The notes under the pieces were generated by a model. The model did not search any database, was not told where the DNA came from, and worked only from the letters and a program-made list of their open reading frames with translations. Position numbers and translations under genes: made by a program. Below are positions 14,293 to 23,133 of a stretch of 37,754 nucleotides of DNA, one piece after another. The DNA is taken from the NCBI GenBank assembly GCA_900556465.1, contig USPK01000008.1, forward strand, positions 1 through 37,754. Reading direction: 5' to 3'. The DNA is from an uncultured Prevotella sp. (GTDB lineage Bacteria; Bacteroidota; Bacteroidia; Bacteroidales; Bacteroidaceae). How positions within the stretch are numbered: the stretch's first letter is position 1; every line of letters begins with the position of its first letter.

Positions 14293-15633
14293 ATGCACAA
14301 GCGTACGCTCCTCCACCGTGCGACCCTGGTGAACGAAGGCCGCATATTCAAAGGTTCCGTTCTCATAGAGGACGACCACATTGAAGAAATCACCGAAGGC
14401 GACGAGGCCTTGCCCCACATCCCGGCCGATACCGTTGTCGACGCCTCCGGCTGTTACCTGTTGCCCGGGGTGATTGACGAACACGTCCACTTCAGAGACC
14501 CGGGCTTTCCGCATAAGGCCGACTGGACGACGGAAAGCCGCGCGGCCGCCGCGGGCGGGGTGACGACGGTGTTCGACATGCCCAATACGAACCCCCAGAC
14601 CACTACGGCCGCCGCCGTGCGGGCCAAGCTGGACCTTGCCGCCGGGCGGAGCGTGGTGAACTATGGCGTGTTCATCGGCGCCACGAACGAGAACGCAGAG
14701 GAACTGGCCCACGTGGACCGGCGCAAGGTGTGCGGCATCAAACTCTTTATGGGCGCTTCGACCGGCAATATGCTGGTGGACGACGACGCGGCGCTCGAGC
14801 GCCTCTTCGAGCAGGCCCGTCTGCCCATCATGGCACACTGTGAGGACTCGCACCGCATCGCGGAGGAGCTGGCAGCCTGCCAGCAGACCGAGGGCCCGGA
14901 CCCCGACGTACACTTCCACTCCCGGATACGTTCGGCCGAGGCCTGCTACGCTTCGACGGAACGGGCCGTCACCCTGGCGCGTAAGCACGGCGCGCGGCTG
15001 CACGTGGCCCACGTCTCGACGGCTCGCGAGCTGTCGCTCTTCACACCGGGCGACGCCCGCATCACTGCCGAGGCTTGCCTGCCCCACCTGCTCTTTTGCG
15101 ACGAGGACTATGCCCGCCTGGGCAGCCGCATCAAGTGTAACCCCTCCGTCAAGACGGCGGCCGACCGCGCCGCGCTGCGTCAGGCGCTCAACGATGGGCG
15201 CATCGCGACCGTGGCGACCGATCACGCGCCCCATACGCTGACGGAGAAGCAGGGCGATGCGGCGAGCGCCGCCTCGGGCATGCCGATGGTGCAGTTCTCG
15301 TTGGTGGCCATGCTGGGACTGGTGGACGAGGGCGTACTGACCCTGCCGCGCCTGGTGGAACTGATGTGCCACGCACCGGCCCGCCTCTTCAGCGTGGAGA
15401 GCCGCGGCTACCTGCGCGAGGGATACAAGGCCGACCTGGTCCTCGTACGCCCGCACACACCGTGGACGTTGACGCCCAACAACATAGAGAGCCGCTGCAA
15501 CTGGAGCCCGTTGGAGGGCCGCACGTTCAAGTGGCGCGTCGAGAAGACCTACTGCAACGGTTTCCTGCTCTACAACCAGGGGCACGTGACCGACGAATGC
15601 TTCCGCGGCGAACCCGTCACCTTCGACCGATGA
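14293..15633 (+). CDS. pyrC: Dihydroorotase
   Basis: The 446-aa protein is a class I (long form) dihydroorotase of the amidohydrolase superfamily. It reversibly cyclises N-carbamoyl-aspartate to dihydroorotate in pyrimidine synthesis. Metal-site residues are in place: H64 and H66 in GVIDEHVHFRDPG, carboxylatable K151 in GIKLFMG, H183 in AHCED, H241 in AHVST, and D311 in ATDHAPHT. The substrate segment DMPNTNP is present, so it is predicted active rather than a PyrC-like inactive partner. The stop overlaps the start of the next gene (ATGA), indicating coupled translation. Confidence 0.95.
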   Translation: MHKRTLLHRATLVNEGRIFKGSVLIEDDHIEEITEGDEALPHIPADTVVDASGCYLLPGVIDEHVHFRDPGFPHKADWTTESRAAAAGGVTTVFDMPNTNPQTTTAAAVRAKLDLAAGRSVVNYGVFIGATNENAEELAHVDRRKVCGIKLFMGASTGNMLVDDDAALERLFEQARLPIMAHCEDSHRIAEELAACQQTEGPDPDVHFHSRIRSAEACYASTERAVTLARKHGARLHVAHVSTARELSLFTPGDARITAEACLPHLLFCDEDYARLGSRIKCNPSVKTAADRAALRQALNDGRIATVATDHAPHTLTEKQGDAASAASGMPMVQFSLVAMLGLVDEGVLTLPRLVELMCHAPARLFSVESRGYLREGYKADLVLVRPHTPWTLTPNNIESRCNWSPLEGRTFKWRVEKTYCNGFLLYNQGHVTDECFRGEPVTFDR

Positions 15634-16559
15634 CGCAGGATGTGACCTACGGGGCGGCAGAGCTGCGCCCCTACATCAATTGGATTTATTTCTTCCATGC
15701 CTGGGGCTTTGCGCCGCGCTATGCGGGCATCGCTTCCGTGCATGACTGTCCGGCCTGCCGCCAGGCGTGGGTGGAACGTTTCGAGCCCGCCGACCGCGAA
15801 GCCGCCCGGGCCGCGCTGCGCCTCTACGCCGACGCCGACGCCCGGCTGCGCGAGTGGGGAACAGACCAGGCCGCGCGGGGACGCTTCGGCCTCTACGCGG
15901 CGCGAAGCGAGGGCGACGACGTCTGCATCCGGACGGACGACGGCGCTGTCGTAGTGCTGCCCTTCCTGCGCCAGCAGCGGACGGTGCGGCCCGGCGAGCC
16001 GTGCCTTTGCTGGGCAGACTTCATCAGCCCGCAGCCGGCCGCAAAAGACAGCGGCCCTTATCCCGTGGCCCACACCCTGGGCCTTTTTGTTACGGCCGCA
16101 ACGCCCGAGCCGGAGCGGGACCGGGCGACGGACGACTACGGCAGTATGCTGGTCCAGACGCTCTCTGACCGCCTGGCCGAAGCCGCTGCCGAGAAAATGC
16201 ACGAACGGGTGAGGCGCCACGACTGGGGTTACGCGGCCGACGAGGCCTGTACGCCGGCCGAGCTCTTTGCCGAAAAATATCAGGGCCGCAGGCCCGCTGT
16301 CGGCTATCCCTCACTGCCGGACCAGAGCCTTATTTTCCTGATGGACCGGGTGCTGGATTTTTCAAAGGCGGGTATTTCCCTGACCGAGACGGGCATGATG
16401 CGTCCGCACGCCGCCGTGGCCGGGCTGTTCGTGGCCCATCCCGCGGCGCGCCACTTCAGTATCGGCCCCATCGACGACCGGCAGCTGGCGGACTACGCCC
16501 GGCGGCGGGGCTTGCCCGCTACGGACCTCCGCCGCTACCTGGCGGGCAATCTGCGATGA
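15630..16559 (+). CDS. Free-standing methionine synthase (MetH) AdoMet-binding activation domain
   Basis: The start was chosen at ATG 15630, overlapping the pyrC stop by 4 bp (309 aa). The second half is closely similar to the C-terminal reactivation domain of cobalamin-dependent methionine synthase: ERVRRHDWGYAADE, EKYQGRRPAVGYPSLPDQ (the AdoMet-binding R-P-A-x-G-Y-P signature), ISLTETGMMRPHAAVAGLF and HFSIGPIDDRQLADYARRRG. The N-terminal part contains FISPQPAAKDSGPYPVAHTLGLFVT, the domain's first half. No folate, homocysteine or cobalamin domains are attached. The protein would bind to a MetH encoded elsewhere and supply AdoMet to re-methylate inactive cob(II)alamin. A MetH lacking this domain elsewhere in the genome is the expected partner. 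Confidence 0.85.
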   Translation: MTQDVTYGAAELRPYINWIYFFHAWGFAPRYAGIASVHDCPACRQAWVERFEPADREAARAALRLYADADARLREWGTDQAARGRFGLYAARSEGDDVCIRTDDGAVVVLPFLRQQRTVRPGEPCLCWADFISPQPAAKDSGPYPVAHTLGLFVTAATPEPERDRATDDYGSMLVQTLSDRLAEAAAEKMHERVRRHDWGYAADEACTPAELFAEKYQGRRPAVGYPSLPDQSLIFLMDRVLDFSKAGISLTETGMMRPHAAVAGLFVAHPAARHFSIGPIDDRQLADYARRRGLPATDLRRYLAGNLR

Positions 16560-16575
16560 ACTTAACTTCAACCTT

Positions 16576-17739
16576 ATGATATTACGCATCCTGTTTTTCC
16601 TGGCCGTTCTGCTTCTGCTGCCCTTATGGGCCATCGACCGCATGTACCTGCGCCGTCGGTTGAGCCGTAAGTGGCGGCTGGTCTGCGCCTTGCCCAACGT
16701 GCTGCTGCTCCTGGGACTGACGTTGCTGGCTATTAACGAAAGCTACTCCGCCTGGGCCGACCAGAGCAAGGGCCTGTTGCTCTGCTGGGCCATAGCCTTC
16801 TCGAGCGCCGAAATCGTAGTGGCGCTGCTGCTGGCCCTGTCGCTCCCGCTGCACCGCTGGCCCAAGGTGGCCCGGGCGGTACGCGGCCTGGCTTGGGGCT
16901 GCGGCGCCGCGCTCTTTGTGGCGTCGGTCTACGGATTCACCCAGGGCTATCGCCGCCTGGTCGTACGCGAGCACGTTTACGCCTCGGCCCGCCTGCCCCG
17001 CGCCTTCGACGGCTACCGCGTAGTCCAGTTGTCCGACCTGCACCTCGGCACGCTGCGGGCACACCCCGAGGTGGTGCAGCGCATCGTAGACTCCGTCCAA
17101 GCCTGCCGCCCGGACCTGATTGTCTTTACCGGCGACCTGGTGAACTACCGTGCCGACGAGGTGGAGCCGTTCGTTGCCCAGCTGCGGCGCCTCCAGGCCT
17201 CCGACGGCGTTGTCTCGGTGATGGGAAACCACGACTATGCCCAATACTTTGCCTGGCCTACGTCCGCCGACAGCGTGGCAGACATCCGCCGGCTGCACGC
17301 TTACCACCGGGCGGCGGGCTGGCACCTGCTGCTCAACGACCATATCGTGCTGCACCGGGGCACAGACAGCATCGCCATTGTCGGTGTGGAAAACGACGGC
17401 TTGCCGCCTTTCCCGGCCCTGGCCGACTTGCCCCGGGCGTTGCGCGGCCTGGGGCCGGACTGCTTCAAGTTGCTCCTCTCCCACGACCCTACTCACTGGC
17501 GCCGCGCCGTGCTCCCCGAGACGGACGTCGACCTGACGCTCTCCGGACACACCCACGGCATGCAGTTCAAGGTGGGGAGCTTCTCGCCAGCGGAATGGTT
17601 CTACGCGGAATGGGGCGGCGCCTACCGCGAACGCGGCCGTGAGCTCTACGTCAGCCTCGGTACGGGCGAAGTGCTGCTGCCTTTCCGCCTCGGCGCGTGG
17701 CCAGAAATTAATGTGATTACCCTAAAAACCCAACCATGA
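16576..17739 (+). CDS. Membrane-anchored metallophosphoesterase (YkuE/YaeI-like)
   Basis: This is a 387-aa protein. Three or four N-terminal membrane segments (about residues 1-20, 36-54, 66-90 and 103-120) precede a calcineurin-like phosphoesterase domain. The domain has a full motif set: QLSDLHLGTLR, VFTGDLVNYRADE, VMGNHDYAQYF, LLLSHDPTHW and LSGHTHGMQF. The family includes enzymes that cleave lipid-linked pyrophosphates, such as UDP-diacylglucosamine hydrolase relatives, but specificity cannot be assigned here. The stop overlaps plsC by 4 bp (ATGA), so a membrane-lipid role is plausible. Confidence 0.9.
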   Translation: MILRILFFLAVLLLLPLWAIDRMYLRRRLSRKWRLVCALPNVLLLLGLTLLAINESYSAWADQSKGLLLCWAIAFSSAEIVVALLLALSLPLHRWPKVARAVRGLAWGCGAALFVASVYGFTQGYRRLVVREHVYASARLPRAFDGYRVVQLSDLHLGTLRAHPEVVQRIVDSVQACRPDLIVFTGDLVNYRADEVEPFVAQLRRLQASDGVVSVMGNHDYAQYFAWPTSADSVADIRRLHAYHRAAGWHLLLNDHIVLHRGTDSIAIVGVENDGLPPFPALADLPRALRGLGPDCFKLLLSHDPTHWRRAVLPETDVDLTLSGHTHGMQFKVGSFSPAEWFYAEWGGAYRERGRELYVSLGTGEVLLPFRLGAWPEINVITLKTQP

Positions 17740-18494
17740 GACTACTTTACAGAATCTACCAGCTCTGCATCGCCTTGCCCGTCGGCCTGGTGCTGACGGT
17801 GCTGACGGCATTGGTCACCATTGCCGGCTGCTTCCTGGGCAGCGCCCACTTCTGGGGCTACTATCCCGGCAAGTTATGGTCGTGGAGCATCTGCCGACTG
17901 TTGCTGCTGCCCGTAAACGTGAAGGGACGGGAAAATATCGACCACCGTCAGAGCTACGTTTTCGTGTGCAACCACCAAGGGCCCATGGACATCTTCCTTA
18001 TTTACGGTTTCCTCGGGCGTAACTTCAAGTGGATGATGAAAAAGGCCCTGCGGCGCATCTTCTTAGTGGGCTACGCCTGCGAAAAGGCCCACCACATCTA
18101 CGTGGACAAGTCCGGGCCGAAGAAGATACAGGAAACCATCGACCATGCCAGGAAGACGCTCCAGGGCGGTACGTCGCTCGTCGTCTTCCCCGAAGGGTCG
18201 CGCACCTACACCGGTCACATGGGCGTCTTCCGCAAGGGGGCGTTCCAACTGGCCGACGAGTTGCAGCTGCCGGTCGTACCGATTACCATCAACGGGTCGT
18301 TCGACGTGTTGCCGCGCACGGCGGGCTTTAACTTCGTCCACTGGCATCCCATGCAGCTCATCATTCATCAGCCCATCCTGCCCTCGGGCCACGGGCCGGA
18401 GGATATTCGCCACACGATGGACGAGGCTTATCGCGTCATCATGAACGACCTCCCGAAAAAATATCAGGGTTACGTGAAAAACGAGGACCAGTAA
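17736..18494 (+). CDS. plsC: 1-acyl-sn-glycerol-3-phosphate acyltransferase
   Basis: The 252-aa protein makes phosphatidic acid by acylating lysophosphatidic acid at the inner membrane. An N-terminal hydrophobic hairpin (residues 8-36) anchors it. Acyltransferase block I is NHQGPMD (H80, D85), the block II region is KKALRRIFLVG, block III is FPEGSRTYTG (E153), and block IV is VVPITINGS. The spacing is normal. It is translationally coupled to the metallophosphoesterase upstream and followed 11 bp later by a histidine phosphatase. Confidence 0.94.
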   Translation: MRLLYRIYQLCIALPVGLVLTVLTALVTIAGCFLGSAHFWGYYPGKLWSWSICRLLLLPVNVKGRENIDHRQSYVFVCNHQGPMDIFLIYGFLGRNFKWMMKKALRRIFLVGYACEKAHHIYVDKSGPKKIQETIDHARKTLQGGTSLVVFPEGSRTYTGHMGVFRKGAFQLADELQLPVVPITINGSFDVLPRTAGFNFVHWHPMQLIIHQPILPSGHGPEDIRHTMDEAYRVIMNDLPKKYQGYVKNEDQ

Positions 18495-18505
18495 ACCGGC
18501 CGACA

Positions 18506-19075
18506 ATGGTAACACTCTACCTGGTCCGACACGGACAGACGGACGCAAACCTGGCCGGCATCCTACAAGGCCACATGGACAACCCGATGAACGCGGCCGG
18601 CGTCCGCCAGGCCGAGGAGCTGCGCGACCGCCTGGTGGCGGAGGGCTTCCGGGCCGACGTCCTGCTGGCCAGCGACCTGCGGCGCACGGCCGAGATGGCG
18701 GCGATTCTCAACGCCGGTCTGGGCCTGCCGCTACGGCTGACGGCGCGGTTGCGCGAACGCGACTGGGGCGAGCTGACCGGACGGGTGGCCGCGAAAACCG
18801 ACCTGAGCCAGTTCCCCGCGTCGGTCGAGACGGTGGAAGCGATGGAGGCCCGGGCGTCCGGCTTTCTGGAGCAGCTCTGCCGCGACTACGACGGCCGGCG
18901 CGTGCTGGCGGTGACGCACGGCCTCTTTGCCCGCTGCCTTCAAGGCGTCCTGGCGGGCAAGCGCATCCGCGAGATTCCGCCGATGGGAAACGGCGAACTG
19001 CGGCGCGTGGAAGTCTGCTGCCCGCCGTCAGGACAGTGCAGCCGGCCGGCCGAAAGCGGCGCAGCGGACCACTGA
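18506..19075 (+). CDS. Histidine phosphatase (phosphoglycerate-mutase-like) family protein
   Basis: This 189-aa branch-1 histidine phosphatase has the phospho-acceptor H9 in YLVRHGQTDAN, Arg59-Arg60 in ASDLRRTAEMA, the acid donor E84 in LRERDWGELTG and H138 in AVTHGLFARC. Such small members are usually phosphatases (for example cobC-like or broad-specificity), and the substrate is unknown here. It is the last gene of the 13.4-19.1 kb plus-strand run. The C-terminal 20 residues are Ser/Gly/Ala-rich and unlike the family, so the end may have been extended by frame drift. Confidence 0.88.
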   Translation: MVTLYLVRHGQTDANLAGILQGHMDNPMNAAGVRQAEELRDRLVAEGFRADVLLASDLRRTAEMAAILNAGLGLPLRLTARLRERDWGELTGRVAAKTDLSQFPASVETVEAMEARASGFLEQLCRDYDGRRVLAVTHGLFARCLQGVLAGKRIREIPPMGNGELRRVEVCCPPSGQCSRPAESGAADH

Positions 19076-19194
19076 CCGGAACCCGAACCTCCGGCAGCGG
19101 TGCGGCGGTCCGGAAACCCGACGCAGCCGCCCGAGCGGCAAGTTCCGTCGGCCGCCTGCCTGTGGGGGCAATTCCCCGGCTAAGCAGACGAAAC

Positions 19195-19278
19195 ACGGGG
19201 CTAAGGCCAGTTTTTACGGGAATAGGCCCAGTTTTTACGGGGATAGGGCGCGTAGCGCGGCGCCTTAGCCCCGTCGTT
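19195..19278 (+). repeat. 21-bp modular repeat array R3 (4 units)
   Basis: Units lie at 19195-19215 (ACGGGGCTAAGGCCAG + TTTTT), 19216-19236 (ACGGGAATAGGCCCAG + TTTTT), 19237-19257 (ACGGGGATAGGGCGCGT + AGCG) and 19258-19278 (CGGCGCCTTAGCCCCGT + CGTT). The outer units are inverted copies able to pair. Unit 2 is identical over all 21 bp to unit 2 of the array at 23395. It lies in the 365-bp gap before dnaX, 111 bp upstream of the dnaX -33 box. The rest of the gap shows no gene. Confidence 0.92.
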
Positions 19279-19389
19279 GTGTTGACAGGGCACGGCCTTC
19301 CCCCTAAAGGGCGAAAGCCCGGCGCGAAGCAGACGGTGCCCCGCATTCCAGGTGCCGAAAAAAGACAGACCGGAAAACTTCGCTTTTGC

Positions 19390-19420
19390 TTGCCCTGCCG
19401 CCCTTCTTTTCTTATCTTTG
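19390..19420 (+). promoter_or_regulatory. Promoter of dnaX
   Basis: TTGC (19390-19393), a 19-nt spacer and TATCTTTG (19413-19420) fit the Bacteroidota consensus. Transcription would start near 19427, only about 14 nt before the ATG at 19441. This supports that start and rejects longer frames running back through the repeat array. Confidence 0.75.
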
Positions 19421-19440
19421 CTGACCAAAAGAGTAAGCCA

Positions 19441-21228
19441 ATGGACAATTACCTTGTTTCAGCGCGCAAATACCGCCCCGCCACGTTCGACAGCGTAGTG
19501 GGTCAGCAGGCATTGACTACCACGCTGAAAAATGCCATAGCCTCGGGAAAGCTGGCACACGCTTACCTGTTCTGCGGGCCCAGGGGGGTCGGCAAGACGA
19601 CGTGTGCCCGTATCTTCGCCAAGACCATCAATTGCCTCCACCCCAACGAGCACGGCGAAGCCTGCAACGAGTGCGAAAGCTGCCGCGCCTTCAACGAGGG
19701 ACGAAGCTACAACATCCACGAGCTCGATGCGGCCTCGAACAATTCAGTCGAGGACATCCGCCAACTGATAGAGCAGGTGCAGATTCCGCCCCAAGTCGGA
19801 CGCTACAAGGTCTTTATCATCGACGAGGTCCACATGCTTTCCACGGCGGCGTTCAATGCTTTCCTGAAAACGCTGGAGGAGCCCCCTGCCCACGCCATCT
19901 TTATCCTGGCCACGACGGAGAAGCACAAGATTCTCCCGACCATTCTGAGCCGCTGCCAGATCTACGACTTCAACCGGATGGAAGTAGCGGACATCGTCGG
20001 CCACCTGAAACGTGTGGCCGAGGCCGAGCACGTCGGTTACGAGGAAGAGGCCCTGGGCATCATTGCCCGTAAGGCAGACGGCGGCATGCGTGACGCCCTA
20101 TCCATTTTCGACCAGGTCAACAGTTTTTCCGGTGGGAACATCACTTACGCCAAAGTCATCGAGGACCTCAACCTACTGGACGACGATTATTACTTCAAGA
20201 TTACGGACCAGCTGCTGAAGCCGGACATCTCCGGCGCCCTGCTCACGCTCAACGAGGTCCTTTCCAAAGGTTTCGAGGCGCACAACTTCGTCAGCGGCCT
20301 TTCTTCCCATTTCCGCAACCTCCTCGTTGCGCACGACGCCGCTACGCTCCCGCTGCTCGAGGCCGTTGCCGCCACCCGGCAACGCTACCAGGAACAGGCC
20401 GCGCGCTGCCGCCCGGCGTTCCTCTACAAGGCGCTGAAGCGCTGCAACGACTGCGACCTGAACTACCGAACCAGCCGCAACAAGCGGCTCCTGGTGGAGC
20501 TCACGCTCATCGAGATAGCGCAGTCGGCGGGCGACGACGACGAAAGCTGTGGGCTTGGCCCTACGAAGCAACTTAAACCCCTCTTCAAACAAACCGGCAG
20601 CCAGCCTGCCGCCCACGTAACCCCACAGCCGCGTCCCCAGTCCGTGCCGCCGCAGGTTGCGGCCCCCGCGGCGCCGCAACCTATTGCCCCCGCCCCGGCG
20701 GAACGCCCGCAGGCTTCCGCCCCCAAGGCTCCGGCCCCGCCCAAGGCGACAGCGGCCAAGCCGTTACAGAAAGTCACCAAGACCCTCTCCATCCACCTCA
20801 ACCGGGCTACGGAGGAGACCGCCCCCGAGCAGGAAAAGGAACAGGCCAACACGGTCGAGAGCGAGAATCCGTTTGAACTGAACGACCTCTACTATCAATG
20901 GTACCGCTATGCCAACGAATTGCCGAAGGAGCAAAGCGCCATGGCGGGACGGCTCAAGAACATGGAGCCCGTCATCAAGGACAACTGGGTGGTGGAAGTA
21001 GCGGTGGAAAACCAGCAGGTGCTCCACTACCTGGAAGGACTGCGGGAGAGCCTCCAGGACTACCTGCGCCAGCACCTGCGCAACGGGAAAATCACCGTGC
21101 AGGCACGCCTGACGCAATCGACCGAGAAGAAGCGCGCCTACAGCCGCCAGGAGCAGTACGCGCAAATGCTCCAGCACAGCGAGGCCCTGGCCAACCTGGC
21201 CGCGGCGCTCAAGCTGGAACTCTCATAA
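19441..21228 (+). CDS. dnaX: DNA polymerase III subunit gamma/tau
   Basis: The start was chosen at ATG 19441 (595 aa, MDNYLVSARKYRPATFDSVVGQ), the universal DnaX N-terminus. It is the clamp-loader ATPase of the replisome. Walker A is GPRGVGKTT (46-54). The zinc-binding cysteines are C65, C75, C78 and C81. Walker B is IIDEVHML (127-133), and TILSRCQIYDF is the SRC arginine-finger motif. A Pro/Ala-rich linker (about 375-445) leads to a C-terminal tau-like domain. The linker-plus-tail makes a tau-length product, and no clear slippery frameshift site for a short gamma was noticed. slyD and aroC follow on the same strand. Confidence 0.96.
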   Translation: MDNYLVSARKYRPATFDSVVGQQALTTTLKNAIASGKLAHAYLFCGPRGVGKTTCARIFAKTINCLHPNEHGEACNECESCRAFNEGRSYNIHELDAASNNSVEDIRQLIEQVQIPPQVGRYKVFIIDEVHMLSTAAFNAFLKTLEEPPAHAIFILATTEKHKILPTILSRCQIYDFNRMEVADIVGHLKRVAEAEHVGYEEEALGIIARKADGGMRDALSIFDQVNSFSGGNITYAKVIEDLNLLDDDYYFKITDQLLKPDISGALLTLNEVLSKGFEAHNFVSGLSSHFRNLLVAHDAATLPLLEAVAATRQRYQEQAARCRPAFLYKALKRCNDCDLNYRTSRNKRLLVELTLIEIAQSAGDDDESCGLGPTKQLKPLFKQTGSQPAAHVTPQPRPQSVPPQVAAPAAPQPIAPAPAERPQASAPKAPAPPKATAAKPLQKVTKTLSIHLNRATEETAPEQEKEQANTVESENPFELNDLYYQWYRYANELPKEQSAMAGRLKNMEPVIKDNWVVEVAVENQQVLHYLEGLRESLQDYLRQHLRNGKITVQARLTQSTEKKRAYSRQEQYAQMLQHSEALANLAAALKLELS

Positions 21229-21271
21229 CTCCGATAATTCACATCTTCAATATCCGAAAACCCAACACGCA

Positions 21272-21949
21272 ATGGAACAGAAGTCCCACAAGTATGTATG
21301 CGTAGCCTACGAGCTTTACGCCGACAACGAGAAAGGCATCCACGAACTCATCGAAAAGGCCCCGGCCGAACATCCCTTCCAGTTCATCTCCGAAATGGGT
21401 ATTACGCTCGACGCTTTCGAGCAGAAAATTTTAGCGCTCCAGCAGGGCGATACCTTCGACTTTACGCTCCCCGTCGACGAGGCCTATGGCCCTTACATGG
21501 AGGAGCACGTTCTGGACCTCGACAAGCAGGTCTTTTCCGTCAACGGCCGTTTCGATAAAGAGACCATCTATCCGGGCAACGTCATTCCCCTGGTCAACGA
21601 AGACGGCAACCGCTTCCAGGGCCTCATCCTCGAAGTGAAGGAGGACAAGGTCGTAGTCGACCTGAACCACCCCCTGGCCGGCAAGGACCTGCACTTCCGC
21701 GGCTCGGTAGTGACCCTGCGCGACGCCACCGACGCCGAGGTCCAGGGCATGCTCAACATGATGAACCACGAAGGCTGTGACTGCGGCTGCGACGACTGCG
21801 GCGGAGGCTGCGGAGGCGGACACTGCCACGACCACGAAGGAGAGGGCGGACACCACGACCACTGCTGCCACGAGCACAAGGGAGAAGGCGAAGGCCACGA
21901 CCACTGCTGCGGCGGACACGGCGGCAACGGCTGCTGCCACCACTCGTAA
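21272..21949 (+). CDS. slyD: FKBP-type peptidyl-prolyl isomerase, SlyD type, with Cys/His-rich metal-binding tail
   Basis: This is a 225-aa protein. Residues 1-165 form the SlyD FKBP core with the inserted IF chaperone domain (GDTFDFTLPVDEAYGPYMEEHV and VVVDLNHPLAGKDLHFRG are diagnostic). It is cytosolic, with proline isomerase and chaperone activity. Residues of about 170-225 are dominated by Cys, His and Gly (for example CDCGCDDCGGGCGGG and HHDHCCHEH), a metal-binding tail like that used by E. coli SlyD for nickel delivery. It carries more cysteines in tandem than the core fold needs. No nickel enzyme is in the window, so the metal served is unknown. Confidence 0.94.
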   Translation: MEQKSHKYVCVAYELYADNEKGIHELIEKAPAEHPFQFISEMGITLDAFEQKILALQQGDTFDFTLPVDEAYGPYMEEHVLDLDKQVFSVNGRFDKETIYPGNVIPLVNEDGNRFQGLILEVKEDKVVVDLNHPLAGKDLHFRGSVVTLRDATDAEVQGMLNMMNHEGCDCGCDDCGGGCGGGHCHDHEGEGGHHDHCCHEHKGEGEGHDHCCGGHGGNGCCHHS

Positions 21950-21983
21950 TCCCCGATTCCACTCCCCTTAAAACTCCACATCC

Positions 21984-23060
21984 ATGAATACTTTCGGCCA
22001 CCTGCTGCGGCTCACCTCGTTCGGCGAAAGCCACGGTCCGTGCATCGGGGGCGTACTCGACGGATTTCCGGCAGGCATCCCCATCGACCTCGACTTCCTG
22101 CAGCACGAAATGGAACGGCGCCGCCCCGGACAGAGCGCCCTGACCACGCCGCGCAAAGAGTCCGACAAGGTCGAGCTCCTGTCCGGCGTGTTCAACGGCC
22201 AGTCCACGGGCTGCCCCATCGGCTTCGTCGTCCGCAACGAACAGGCCCACTCGAGCGACTACGACAACCTGCGCGACGTGTTCCGGCCCAGCCACGCAGA
22301 CTATACTTACTTCTGTAAATACGGCCTGCGCGACCACCGCGGGGGCGGCCGCTCGTCGGCACGCGAAACGGCGGTGCGCTGCGTGGGCGGTGCCCTGGCC
22401 AAGATGGCCCTGCGCCAGCTGGGCATACAAGTGACGGCCTACACCTCCCAGGTGGGGGACATCGCCCTGCCCTACGGCTACGACCACTACGACCTCAGCC
22501 TCGCGGAGACCAATCCGGTGCGCTGCCCCGACCCCGTACTGGCCGAACGGATGGCCCGCCTCATCGGCGACGTGAAGCGAGAGGGCGACACCGTCGGCGG
22601 TATCGTGACGGGCCTGGTGCACGGTTGCCCTCCGGGCTTGGGCGAGCCCGTTTTCGGCAAGCTGCATGCGGCGCTGGGCGAGGCCATGCTCAGCATCAAC
22701 GCCGCCAAAGGCTTTGAATACGGCGAAGGCTTTGCCGGCGTCGCGGCCAAGGGGAGCGAGCAGAACGACACGTTCCTGCCCGACGGGAACGGAGGCGTCC
22801 GCACCGCCACCAATCACAGCGGCGGCATCCAGGGCGGCATCAGCAACGGCAACGACATCTACTTCCGCGTAGCCTTTAAGCCGGTGGCCACCCTTTTACG
22901 AGAGCAGCCCACCGTCAACGCCCGGGGCGAAGCCGTCGTGCTCAAAGCGCGCGGCCGACACGACCCCTGCGTCGTCCCCCGCGCCGTCCCCGTCGTAGAA
23001 GCCATGGCCGCGCTGGTAATTCTGGACTTTTACCTCCTCGACAAGGCCTCGAAATGTTAA
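21984..23060 (+). CDS. aroC: Chorismate synthase
   Basis: The 358-aa protein converts 5-enolpyruvylshikimate-3-phosphate to chorismate using reduced FMN, the last common step to aromatic amino acids and menaquinone. Signatures are present throughout: GHLLRLTSFGESHG (FMN and phosphate site), RRRPGQSALTTPRKE, FRPSHADYTYFCKYG, RDHRGGGRSSARETA, NHSGGIQGGISNG and the C-terminal GRHDPCVVPRAVPVVEAM. It lies 34 bp after slyD and is probably cotranscribed with dnaX-slyD. An AT-rich stretch and a new promoter follow the stop. Confidence 0.97.
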   Translation: MNTFGHLLRLTSFGESHGPCIGGVLDGFPAGIPIDLDFLQHEMERRRPGQSALTTPRKESDKVELLSGVFNGQSTGCPIGFVVRNEQAHSSDYDNLRDVFRPSHADYTYFCKYGLRDHRGGGRSSARETAVRCVGGALAKMALRQLGIQVTAYTSQVGDIALPYGYDHYDLSLAETNPVRCPDPVLAERMARLIGDVKREGDTVGGIVTGLVHGCPPGLGEPVFGKLHAALGEAMLSINAAKGFEYGEGFAGVAAKGSEQNDTFLPDGNGGVRTATNHSGGIQGGISNGNDIYFRVAFKPVATLLREQPTVNARGEAVVLKARGRHDPCVVPRAVPVVEAMAALVILDFYLLDKASKC

Positions 23061-23096
23061 AAACAAGGCTTTCGCTAAAAAAATTCAGGATTTTTC

Positions 23097-23127
23097 TTGC
23101 TTGGGACTATCCGATTGCATATATTCG
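23097..23127 (+). promoter_or_regulatory. Promoter of a candidate small RNA after aroC
   Basis: TTGC (23097-23100), exactly 19 nt, then TATATTCG (23120-23127), which differs from TAnnTTTG at one position. No gene with a recognisable protein lies between it and the terminator at 23238. Confidence 0.65.
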
Positions 23128-23133
23128 CACCAT

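Noticed and set aside
14260..15585. 441-codon minus-strand frame opposite pyrC
   Set aside because: Antisense shadow of dihydroorotase; composition Val/Gly/Arg/His-rich without motifs.
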